Shown here: positions 33,945 through 41,330 of the stretch, piece by piece | Numbering within the stretch: the first letter of the stretch is position 1 | Layout of the letters: each line of letters begins with the position of its first letter | Origin: CAJBNH01 sp964447285 | GTDB taxonomy: Bacteria > Myxococcota_A > UBA9042 | NCBI GenBank assembly: GCA_964447285.1 | Contig: CAYURO010000001.1 | Location: forward strand, 62,001 to 126,000 | DNA: 64,000 bases | Reading direction: 5' to 3' | Position numbers and translations under genes: made by a program | Notes under the pieces: model-generated | What the model was told of the DNA's origin: nothing | The model's input: the letters and a program-made list of their open reading frames with translations, nothing else | Database searches by the model: none

Positions 33945-34574
33945 GTGGCTCGTTACATCGGACCGGTTTGTCGACTCTGCCGCCGTGAGGGACTGAAGCT
34001 GTTCCTCAAGGGTGAGCGCTGCTACACCGAGAAGTGCGCCATTGATCGTCGCGCGTACATCCCCGGCCAGCACGGCCAGGCGCGTCACGGCAAGGTGTCG
34101 GAGTTCGGCCGTCAGCTGCGCGAGAAGCAGAAGGTCAAGCGCATCTATGGCTTGGTCGAGAAGCAGTTCCGCGGCTACTACACGCTGGCTTCCCGCAAGG
34201 AAGGCGTCACGGGCGAAAACCTGTTGAGCTTCCTCGAGCGGCGCATGGACAACATCGTGTTCCGTATGGGCTTTGCAGCCAGTCGGCCGGAAGCGCGTAT
34301 GCTTGTTCGTCACCGTCACGTGCTGCTGAACGGCCGCATCTGCGACATCCCGTCGCTGATGGCCAAGCCGGGTGACGTCGTGCAGATTCATGACGGTTCG
34401 AAGGAAATCACCCGCGTGGTCGAGGCGCTTGAGAGCGTGGACCGTCGTGGCGTGCCTGGTTGGCTGTCGGTCGACAAGAAGGCCATGAAGGGCACCGTGG
34501 CGGCACTGCCGACGCGCGCCGACGTGACGATGCCGATCGAAGAGCGCCTCATCGTCGAGCTCTACTCGAAGTAG
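33945..34574 (+). CDS. rpsD: 30S ribosomal protein S4, zinc type
   Basis: A 209-residue S4 with GTG start: MARYIGPVCRLCRREGLKLF, LKGERCYTEKCAIDRR (four Cys as in the C+ zinc form), FLERRMDNIVFRMGFAASRP, HRHVLLNGRICDIPS. S4 usually represses the alpha operon. Confidence 0.98.
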   Translation: MARYIGPVCRLCRREGLKLFLKGERCYTEKCAIDRRAYIPGQHGQARHGKVSEFGRQLREKQKVKRIYGLVEKQFRGYYTLASRKEGVTGENLLSFLERRMDNIVFRMGFAASRPEARMLVRHRHVLLNGRICDIPSLMAKPGDVVQIHDGSKEITRVVEALESVDRRGVPGWLSVDKKAMKGTVAALPTRADVTMPIEERLIVELYSK

Positions 34575-34604
34575 ACCGACTCTCGCGGGAGGCCGAGCTG
34601 GCCA

Positions 34605-34635
34605 TCGCCCCGCCGACTGCTTGGAGCCGGGGCGA
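34605..34635 (+). promoter_or_regulatory. rpsD-rpoA intergenic hairpin
   Basis: TCGCCCCG (34605-34612) pairs with CGGGGCGA (34628-34635), a perfect 8-bp stem with a 15-nt loop, 75 nt before rpoA. No T-tract follows. Confidence 0.5.
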
Positions 34636-34709
34636 CAGCGCCTCGTGCCGTGGCGAACCTGGGCCGTATAGCGCGTCAAGCGTCGGTCCGATCCGGAACT
34701 GGAGGAAGC

Positions 34710-35813
34710 ATGCAGCGGAACTGGAAGAACCTGATCCGCCCGAAGGCCCTTGAGGTCGTGGAACTGTCCGACACGTACGGCAAGTTCCAGGTCGAGCCTC
34801 TTGAGCGCGGCTACGGCCAGACGTTGGGCAATAGCCTGCGTCGCGTGCTGCTGTCGAGCATCCGTGGTGCCGCCATTACCGGCGTGCGCATGGCGGCCCT
34901 GGGACGTGTGGTGCGCGAGGATGAGTCGAGCAAGGGCAAGACGCAGCGCCGCATGGTCGAGCAGATGCAGTCCGCGCTACACGAGTTCCAAGCGCTTCCC
35001 GACGTCGTCGAGGATGTCGCCGAGATCGTGCTGAACTTGAAGGAAGTCAATCTGCGGATGGACACAGAGGGTCCGGAGTACGTGCACTTGGTGGCGGAGG
35101 CCCCTGCGGGTGGCGCGCCCCTGCGTGTCACGGCTGGCATGCTGACCGTTCCGGCTGGCATCACGGTGCTTAACACCGACCTGCCGCTGATGACCATCGA
35201 GCCGGGCGGCCGGATCGAGATGGAACTGACCGTCAAGGAAGGCGTTGGCTACGTCCCCGCCACCCGCGATGTGAACGACCAGGACTCGCCGGTCGACCTG
35301 CTGCCGATCGATGCCATCTACTCGCCGGTGCGTCGGGTGAACTTCCGCGTCACCAACGCGCGCGTCGAGCAGCGCACCGACTACGACAAGATCACGCTGG
35401 AAGTCTGGACCAACGGTGCGGTTGACCCGGAGACGGCGGTCAGCATCGCGGCGAAGATCATTCGCGAGCAGCTGCGGGTGTTCGTGGGCTTCGAAGAGGA
35501 CGAGGACGTCGAAGAAACGACCTCAGAGACGCCGGTGCTGACGGTTGAGCCGCTGAACGAGAACCTGTGGCGTACCATCGACTCCTTGGAGCTGTCGGTG
35601 CGCTCGGCCAACTGCCTGCAGAACGCGAACCTGCGCTATGTGGGCGAGCTGGTGCAGCGGTCCGAGGCCGAGATGCTGAAGACCAAGAACTTCGGACGCA
35701 AGTCGCTGAAGGAAATCAAGGACATCCTTAGTGAGATGGGCCTTGGCTTGGGCATGCACCTCGAGGCCTTTGACCCCGATCGGCCGCCGCCGGCTGCCGT
35801 GCACCCGGTTTGA
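34710..35813 (+). CDS. rpoA: RNA polymerase alpha subunit with extra loop
   Basis: A 367-residue alpha subunit. The N-terminal domain has KFQVEPLERGYGQTLGNSLR, RVLLSSIRGAAITGVRM and ALPDVVEDVAEIVLNLKEV; the C-terminal domain has SVRSANCLQNANLRYVGELV and KTKNFGRKSLKEIKDILSE. Between GVRM (residue 61) and LHEF (residue 90) there are about 25 extra residues rich in Glu, Lys, Gln and Arg, where usual alpha subunits have only EGV. GGAGG precedes the ATG at 34710. Lies between rpsD and rplQ as in most bacteria. Confidence 0.97.
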   Translation: MQRNWKNLIRPKALEVVELSDTYGKFQVEPLERGYGQTLGNSLRRVLLSSIRGAAITGVRMAALGRVVREDESSKGKTQRRMVEQMQSALHEFQALPDVVEDVAEIVLNLKEVNLRMDTEGPEYVHLVAEAPAGGAPLRVTAGMLTVPAGITVLNTDLPLMTIEPGGRIEMELTVKEGVGYVPATRDVNDQDSPVDLLPIDAIYSPVRRVNFRVTNARVEQRTDYDKITLEVWTNGAVDPETAVSIAAKIIREQLRVFVGFEEDEDVEETTSETPVLTVEPLNENLWRTIDSLELSVRSANCLQNANLRYVGELVQRSEAEMLKTKNFGRKSLKEIKDILSEMGLGLGMHLEAFDPDRPPPAAVHPV

Positions 35814-35827
35814 ACCTGAATTTCGAG

Positions 35828-35866
35828 CGGCGCTGACATGCGCCGGAGCTCCGCATCGAGCGGAGC
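35828..35866 (+). promoter_or_regulatory. rpoA-rplQ two tandem intergenic hairpins
   Basis: CGGCGC-TGACAT-GCGCCG (35828-35845) and GCTCCGC-ATCGA-GCGGAGC (35848-35866), both perfect. The second ends 19 nt before the rplQ ribosome site GGAGGA. Confidence 0.55.
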
Positions 35867-35894
35867 GCCCGACGAAGAGAGATTGGAGGACCCC

Positions 35895-36248
35895 ATGCGT
35901 CACTTGAAGAGCGGTCGCCATTTCGGCCGAGAGAGTTCGCACCGGCGCGCCATGCTGCTCAACCTGTGCAAGTCGTTGATCACCCATGAGCGTTTGACCA
36001 CCACCGTCGCCAAGGCCAAAGAGCTGCGCGGGTGGGTCGAGCCACTGATCACGCTGGCCAAGGAAGACACCATTCACCATCGCCGGTTGGCTTTCGCTCA
36101 GCTGCGCGACAACGGCCTGGTTGCCAAGCTCTTTACCGAGTTGGGCCCGCGCTTCAAGACCCGCCCGGGTGGCTACACCCGTTCGATGAAGCTTGGTCCC
36201 CGTCACGGTGACGCCGCTCCTGAGGCGATCATCGAGTTGGTTCCCTGA
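35895..36248 (+). CDS. rplQ: 50S ribosomal protein L17
   Basis: A 117-residue L17: MRHLKSGRHFGRESSHRRAM, LLNLCKSLITHERLTTTVAK, AKELRGWVEPLITLAKED. Last gene of the supercluster; ATG at 35895 after TTGGAGGA. It converges with the winged-helix regulator; no clear terminator was seen in the 45-bp gap. Confidence 0.97.
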   Translation: MRHLKSGRHFGRESSHRRAMLLNLCKSLITHERLTTTVAKAKELRGWVEPLITLAKEDTIHHRRLAFAQLRDNGLVAKLFTELGPRFKTRPGGYTRSMKLGPRHGDAAPEAIIELVP

Positions 36249-36293
36249 GTCTGCCGCGCCGCTGAGCCGCCGGCCGCCCGACCGTCCTTCGCG

Positions 36294-36950
36294 TCAGGGC
36301 GCCGCCCAGCGATAGCCGATCTGCCGCACCGTCTGCAGGTACCCCGCCGCGTCGCCCAGCTTGGCGCGCAGGCGACGGACGTGGATGTCGACCGTGCGGT
36401 GGCCTCCCTGATAATCGGGCCCCCAAACCGTGGCCAATAGCGCGTCGCGGCTGAAAGCCTGACCCGGGTTTTGCGCGAAGTGACGAAGGAGAGCGAATTC
36501 CTGGTTCGGCAGCGGGAGCGTCCCTCCGTGCAGGCGGACTTCGCTGCCGCGCAGGTCGATGGTCACCGGGCCAGATCGGACGATCGACTCCCGGTCGGGA
36601 CGACGTTCGAGCAGGCGCTCGACCCGTGAAAGTGCCTCTGCAGGTGAGAAGCCTCGCACGAGGAAGTCGTGGCAAGGGAAGCCGGCGGCCTGGTGGACGC
36701 GCTCCGGGTCCAAGACGAGCAACCACGCCACGCGGCCCACTACCGGGTGTTGTGTCACGACGGGGATGAGGGCCTGAACATTGCGGTGCGGCGATGGCTC
36801 GACCAGCACCAAGTCTGGCGGAATCGAGATCGGACAGTCGAGCCAAGTGCCGCGCAGGGTGCGGACCACGATCTGCCACGGACCACCGTGTAGCGCGACT
36901 CGAAGTGGGGAGCGTTCGGCCAACTCCGTGAACAGGAAGATCTTCTTCAC
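36294..36950 (-). CDS. OmpR/PhoB-type DNA-binding regulator with degenerate receiver
   Basis: A 218-residue protein starting with GTG. The C-terminal winged helix (about 125-218) is a clear OmpR/PhoB type: VTIDLRGSEVRL, FALLRHFAQNPGQAFSRDAL, VDIHVRRLRAKLGD, IQTVR-like and GYRW end. The N-terminal receiver-like half (1-115) has lost its acidic pair (KKIFLFTEL), has Glu51 in place of the phospho-Asp (PDLVLVEPS), and Arg99 in place of the conserved Lys (DFLVRGFSP). It is therefore probably phosphorylation-independent. No histidine kinase gene is adjacent. GGGGAGA lies 3 nt before the GTG. It diverges from lnt. Confidence 0.8.
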   Translation of the reverse strand: MKKIFLFTELAERSPLRVALHGGPWQIVVRTLRGTWLDCPISIPPDLVLVEPSPHRNVQALIPVVTQHPVVGRVAWLLVLDPERVHQAAGFPCHDFLVRGFSPAEALSRVERLLERRPDRESIVRSGPVTIDLRGSEVRLHGGTLPLPNQEFALLRHFAQNPGQAFSRDALLATVWGPDYQGGHRTVDIHVRRLRAKLGDAAGYLQTVRQIGYRWAAP

Positions 36951-37009
36951 GATTCTCCCCTCGCGGTCGTGCGCGGGCGGCCCCGGTGGCGTGGGGTGCG
37001 CGCGCGGAA

Positions 37010-37038
37010 TTGGGGCCGCGCCGTCCCTGTGCTAAGGT
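37010..37038 (+). promoter_or_regulatory. sigma70-like promoter of lnt, near-leaderless
   Basis: TTGGGG at 37010-37015, 17-bp spacer, TAAGGT at 37033-37038. The predicted start of transcription (about 37045) is only 2 nt before the lnt ATG at 37047, so the transcript may be leaderless; the AAGG overlapping the -10 is the only ribosome-site candidate. Confidence 0.4.
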
Positions 37039-37046
37039 CTTTACCC

Positions 37047-38714
37047 ATGTCTCGCGTTTCCCACAAGAAGACGACCACGAAACCGTCTGCAGCAACCGCT
37101 GACAGTCGTGCGGTCGTCGTCTCGAATCAGGGAAAGTGGTGGGGGCTGGCTGCAGGTGGTGCGTCTGGAGTTGTGGCTTGGTTGGCCTATCCTTCTGCGG
37201 GGTTGTGGCCGCTTGCTCTCGTTGCCTACGTTCCGCTGCTGACGGCGATTGAGCGGCGTCGACCCACTGCACGTCAGGCGGCGCTGTGGGGTTGGCTGAC
37301 AGGGACGCTGCTGCACTTGGGGGTCTTTGGCTTTCTGGCCTACACGATGGAGCACATGAGCCGGATGCCGCCGGCGCTGGCGTGGGCCGTGTTGCTGATC
37401 TATGCGCTGGCTATGGGGTTGCATCAGGCGATCTTCGCGGTGTTGGTGCAGTGGACGGGACGTTCCGGGAAGTTGGGCGTGTGGCGCGCAGTTGGCCGTG
37501 CGGGTGAAGTCGCCTTGCTGTTCGCGGCAGTCGAGTTCGCGGTGCCGTTTCTGTTCCCGTGGTACTTGGCGAGCGCGTTCTACGCCAATCCTTTGTGGAT
37601 GCAGCCCGCGGACTTGCTGGGTGTCGCTGGTGTGAGTTTGCTGGCGATGGCGGTCAATGCACTGGTTGCACAGGCGGTGCTGCGACCGCAGCTGCGCATC
37701 AGCCTTGGTGCGGCAGCGGTGGCGGTGCTGGTGGCTTGGGCCGGCTATGGGGTATGGCGAATGTCCCAAGTGGACGGCGCTTCCGTGCACAAGACGCTGA
37801 AGACACTGATCGTACAGGGAAACACGACGGTCGCGGAGAAGCTGGCTGAGGGAGTTGCACGGCTGCCGATGCTCGACCGCGTGGAGCGACTGACCCGGCA
37901 GGCCGACCGTGTGGGGGTGGACTTGATCGTGTGGCCAGAGGGGACGATGCCGTTCTTTTGGCCGCCGGAGGACCCGGACCGACCCGTGAAGCCCTCGCGT
38001 GCTCCGCCGATCCTGCGGGACGTCAAGCGCCGTCAGCTGAAGCTGGTTCAGGAACTGCAGATCCCCATGCTGTTCGGAACATTGCGGCGCACCGACCCGA
38101 TGTGGCGCCAGCCACCGCGCAACGCCGCGCTGCTGGCCTGGCCGGATGGACGGCTGTGGACCTACGACAAGCGGATCCTGCTGGCATTCGGCGAGTACCT
38201 GCCGGGAACACAGTGGTTTCCGTCGCTTGCTGAGGCGATTCCCGGAGTGTCGCACATGGTCCCCGGCGTCACGTCGGGTCTGGTCGAGGTCGACGGCGTG
38301 CGGCTGCTGGTGAACATCTGCTACGAGGCATTGTTCGGCGATTTCTTGCGGACCGAGGGCAAGACTGCAGACGTGCTGGTGAACTTGACGAACGATGTGT
38401 GGTTTGGTCCGCCCCCTGCGGGGGAATTGCACCTGATGGTCCAGCAGGCCCGCCCCATCGAGTTGCGGCGACCCCTGCTGCGGAGTACGACCACCGGCGT
38501 GTCGGCCTGTTTCGACGCCAACGGCCGGATCCTGCAGCGCACGCCCTCCTTTCAAGAGGCGACCTTGCGCTGCGACGCGCAGGTCAAGGATCTGGATAGC
38601 CCGTACCGGTGGTGGGGCGACCTGCCGATGTGGGGCTTGACCCTTGCGGCGGCGGTACTGGCCCTGCTGGGTCGGCGACATCAGCGAATTGACACGAGAA
38701 CCGACCTGGCCTAG
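37047..38714 (+). CDS. lnt: apolipoprotein N-acyltransferase
   Basis: A 555-residue inner-membrane enzyme that N-acylates lipoproteins. Several membrane segments (about 35-260) precede the nitrilase-type domain. Catalytic triad residues are in VWPEGTMPFF (Glu), YDKRILLAFGEYLPG (Lys and a second Glu) and NICYEALF (Cys). One further membrane segment ends the protein. The many lipoproteins in the window are its likely substrates. The pseudouridine synthase gene follows 34 bp later. Confidence 0.93.
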   Translation: MSRVSHKKTTTKPSAATADSRAVVVSNQGKWWGLAAGGASGVVAWLAYPSAGLWPLALVAYVPLLTAIERRRPTARQAALWGWLTGTLLHLGVFGFLAYTMEHMSRMPPALAWAVLLIYALAMGLHQAIFAVLVQWTGRSGKLGVWRAVGRAGEVALLFAAVEFAVPFLFPWYLASAFYANPLWMQPADLLGVAGVSLLAMAVNALVAQAVLRPQLRISLGAAAVAVLVAWAGYGVWRMSQVDGASVHKTLKTLIVQGNTTVAEKLAEGVARLPMLDRVERLTRQADRVGVDLIVWPEGTMPFFWPPEDPDRPVKPSRAPPILRDVKRRQLKLVQELQIPMLFGTLRRTDPMWRQPPRNAALLAWPDGRLWTYDKRILLAFGEYLPGTQWFPSLAEAIPGVSHMVPGVTSGLVEVDGVRLLVNICYEALFGDFLRTEGKTADVLVNLTNDVWFGPPPAGELHLMVQQARPIELRRPLLRSTTTGVSACFDANGRILQRTPSFQEATLRCDAQVKDLDSPYRWWGDLPMWGLTLAAAVLALLGRRHQRIDTRTDLA

Positions 38715-38748
38715 GAGCCCGGCCCCCTTGACCTGGACGGAGGATCCC

Positions 38749-40197
38749 ATGACCCAGCCGCGCACCCCCCGGCCCCCTGCCGAACCCGCTGGCGAGCGCC
38801 TGCAGAAGTACATGGCGCGGTGCGGAATTGCGTCCCGACGCGCGGCCGAGGACTTGATCGCCGAGGGGCGGGTCGAGGTCAACGGCGAGCAGATCACCGA
38901 GCCCGGCCGTCGCGTCGACGCTGAGGTTGACGAGGTGCGGCTGGACGGCGAGCGGCTACGGCCCGTGGGGCGCCGAGTCGTGCTGCTGCTGAACAAGCCC
39001 GTTGGCTATTTGAGCGCCCAGAGCGACCCCGAGAATCGGCCGCTGGTGTATCGGCTGCTGCCCAAGGACCTGGCGCTGCGCTCGATCGGGCGTCTGGACT
39101 TCAACACCGAGGGCGTGCTGCTTTTTACGAACGATGGCGACCTTGCCGAGCGGCTGGGCCATCCCCGGTACAGCATCCAGCGCACCTACGAGGCCAGGGT
39201 GCGCGGCGTGCCGACCCCGGAAGTGCTGGCGGCCCTGTGTCGCGGCGTGCGGTTGGACGACGGTCCGGCACGGGCAGAGAGCGCGGAAGTGGTCAAGTCG
39301 ACGGGGCAAAATGCTTGGGTGCGGCTGGTTTTGGTGGAGGGGCGCAATCGCGAGGTTCGTCGGCTGATGGAGCGCGTGGGTCACCCCGTTGTGCGTCTAC
39401 GCCGCGTTGCCTTTGCCGGCTTGACGGCCGAGGGACTCAGGCCGGGTGAGTGGCGGATGCTGGAGGCGGCCGAGATCGAACAACTGGAAGGGCGCGGTCA
39501 TGTGGGAGGCTTCGAAATGCCCCCCGACCCGCGGCGTGGTGGCGGAACCCGCACCCGCATCGAAGAGGGCCGCAAGCCGCCTCCGGAAAAGGTCGTTGTG
39601 GAGCGGACACCGACGCGCCGACCCTCTGCGGCCCCGCGCGGTGCGCCCCGACCGCCCCGCAGTCGGTCGACGGCCCCACGCACGCGCAGTGACGCCTTGC
39701 CGCCGTCCGATGATCGCCGGCCCGCGCGCAGCCGTCCCGCGACCGGTGCGGCTCGTCCGGCGGCCGGCCCCCGCGGTCGTCCCCGCGTCGATGGCAGCGG
39801 TGCGCCTCCGACCCGGCGTCCGGCCCGTAGTCGGCCCAGTGCTGAAGGAGCCGCAACGCCCCCGCCCCGGCGTCCGGCCCGTAGTCGGCCCAGTGCTGAA
39901 GGGGCCGCCGCGCCTCCGACCCGGCGTCCGACCCGCAGTGGCAGTCGTTCCGAAGGCACGGCCCCGGTCGCGACAAGGCGCCCGCCTCGCACTCGCTCTG
40001 CCGAAGCGCCGGCCCCCGAGGGGCGTCGTCCAAGTCGAGGACGTCCCAGTGGTGGCGGCGCATCTTCCACAGGTGCGCCCAACCGACGTCCTCCCCGATC
40101 CGAGTCCGTTCCTCGTCCCGACTCTCGGCGACCGCCCCGCGGCGCTGGGAGTCCCCCGCGCAAGCCGCAAGGCCCGAGAGGAAGCCGAAGCCGATGA
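38749..40197 (+). CDS. RsuA/RluB-family pseudouridine synthase with long disordered tail
   Basis: A 482-residue protein. Residues 1-245 are a complete RsuA-family enzyme: S4 domain (RLQKYMARCGIASRRAAEDL), RPLVYRLLPKDLALRSIGRL, the catalytic GRLDFNTEGVLLFTNDG and EGRNREVRRLMERVGHPV. The remaining about 235 residues are Arg/Pro/Ser/Gly-rich and repeat RRPARSRPSAEGAA, from a 54-bp DNA repeat. Such basic tails may bind RNA. GGAGGA lies 5 nt before the ATG. The stop overlaps the wecB ATG. Confidence 0.88.
   Translation: MTQPRTPRPPAEPAGERLQKYMARCGIASRRAAEDLIAEGRVEVNGEQITEPGRRVDAEVDEVRLDGERLRPVGRRVVLLLNKPVGYLSAQSDPENRPLVYRLLPKDLALRSIGRLDFNTEGVLLFTNDGDLAERLGHPRYSIQRTYEARVRGVPTPEVLAALCRGVRLDDGPARAESAEVVKSTGQNAWVRLVLVEGRNREVRRLMERVGHPVVRLRRVAFAGLTAEGLRPGEWRMLEAAEIEQLEGRGHVGGFEMPPDPRRGGGTRTRIEEGRKPPPEKVVVERTPTRRPSAAPRGAPRPPRSRSTAPRTRSDALPPSDDRRPARSRPATGAARPAAGPRGRPRVDGSGAPPTRRPARSRPSAEGAATPPPRRPARSRPSAEGAAAPPTRRPTRSGSRSEGTAPVATRRPPRTRSAEAPAPEGRRPSRGRPSGGGASSTGAPNRRPPRSESVPRPDSRRPPRGAGSPPRKPQGPRGSRSR
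39812..39931. repeat. 54-bp in-frame tandem repeat in pseudouridine synthase tail
   Basis: Units beginning with CCCGGCGTC recur at 39812, 39866 and 39920, 54 bp (18 codons) apart. The first two are nearly identical over CGGCGTCCGGCCCGTAGTCG and beyond; the third is shortened and diverged. Confidence 0.85.
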
Positions 40198-41330
40198 TTG
40201 CCCAGCGTATTTGCTGTGTCGTGGGTGCTCGCCCCAACTTCATGAAAGTGGCCCCCGTGTATCTGGCGTTGCGCCGACGCGGGCTCGAAGTGCGCTTGGT
40301 CCACACCGGGCAGCACTACGACGAGAAGATGAGCACCGTGTTCTTCGATGACCTGGGGATGCCGCGTCCCGACGCGTTTCTGGGCGTCGGTTCGGGGGGG
40401 CATGCTGAGCAAACCGCGCGCGTCATGACGCGGTTCGACGAGGACTGCGACGCCTTCCGGCCGGACTTGGTGCTGGTAGCGGGCGACGTGAACTCGACGC
40501 TTGCGTGCGCGATTGTGGCGTCGAAGCGAGGACATGCGGTCGGTCACATCGAGGCAGGGCTGCGTTCCGGCGACTGGCAGATGCCCGAGGAGATCAACCG
40601 CGTGGTCACCGACCGGGTGTCGGACCTGCTGCTGACCCCTTCCTCAGACGGCGACGCGCATCTGCTGGCGGAGGGGACCGAGGCTTGGCGGATCCGACGG
40701 GTTGGCAACTGCATGATCGACAGTCTGCGCACCCACTTGGACCACGCTCGCTCGCTGGACACCCCGCACGCTTTGGGGCTGAAGCCGAAGGCTTATGCGG
40801 TGGCCACGCTGCATCGGCCCTCGAACGTCGATGAGCCTGCCCAGTTGGCCGCACTGCTGGAGGCCTTGGGACAGACCGCGGACAAGCTGCCGATCCTGTT
40901 TCCGATCCACCCGCGGACTCGTGCGCGCATCGAGGCCGCTGGACTGCCCGTTGCGACGGGGGTGCAGCTCGTCGAACCCATGGGCTATCTGCAGTTCCTT
41001 GGCGTGATGGCTGACGCGGCCGTGGTGCTGACGGACTCCGGTGGGATTCAGGAAGAGACGACCGCGCTTGACGTTCCCTGTCTGACGCTGCGAGCCAATA
41101 CTGAGCGGCCGGTGACCGTGACTGAGGGGACCAACACGCTGCTGGGCATGGACCCGCGCAGCATTGCTCCTGCCGTCGATGAGGTTCTGGCCGGACGCGC
41201 CAAGGGCGGACGCATTCCTGAGCTTTGGGACGGCAAAGCCGCCGAGCGCGTTGCAGATGTTGTTTGCGCGGGCTTCCAGACACTGTTCGAGGCAAGCGAG
41301 CATACGCGCTCTGGACAGGAGATGCCGTGA
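40194..41330 (+). CDS. wecB: UDP-N-acetylglucosamine 2-epimerase
   Basis: A 378-residue epimerase (UDP-GlcNAc to UDP-ManNAc). Motifs are VVGARPNFMKVAPV, VHTGQHYDEKMS, VAGDVNSTLA, GHIEAGLRSGD, MPEEINRVVTDRVSD, ATLHRPSNVD and LTDSGGIQEE. It overlaps the upstream gene by ATGA and the next by GTGA. Its product feeds surface polysaccharide, consistent with an envelope role for the neighbourhood. Confidence 0.92.
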   Translation: MIAQRICCVVGARPNFMKVAPVYLALRRRGLEVRLVHTGQHYDEKMSTVFFDDLGMPRPDAFLGVGSGGHAEQTARVMTRFDEDCDAFRPDLVLVAGDVNSTLACAIVASKRGHAVGHIEAGLRSGDWQMPEEINRVVTDRVSDLLLTPSSDGDAHLLAEGTEAWRIRRVGNCMIDSLRTHLDHARSLDTPHALGLKPKAYAVATLHRPSNVDEPAQLAALLEALGQTADKLPILFPIHPRTRARIEAAGLPVATGVQLVEPMGYLQFLGVMADAAVVLTDSGGIQEETTALDVPCLTLRANTERPVTVTEGTNTLLGMDPRSIAPAVDEVLAGRAKGGRIPELWDGKAAERVADVVCAGFQTLFEASEHTRSGQEMP

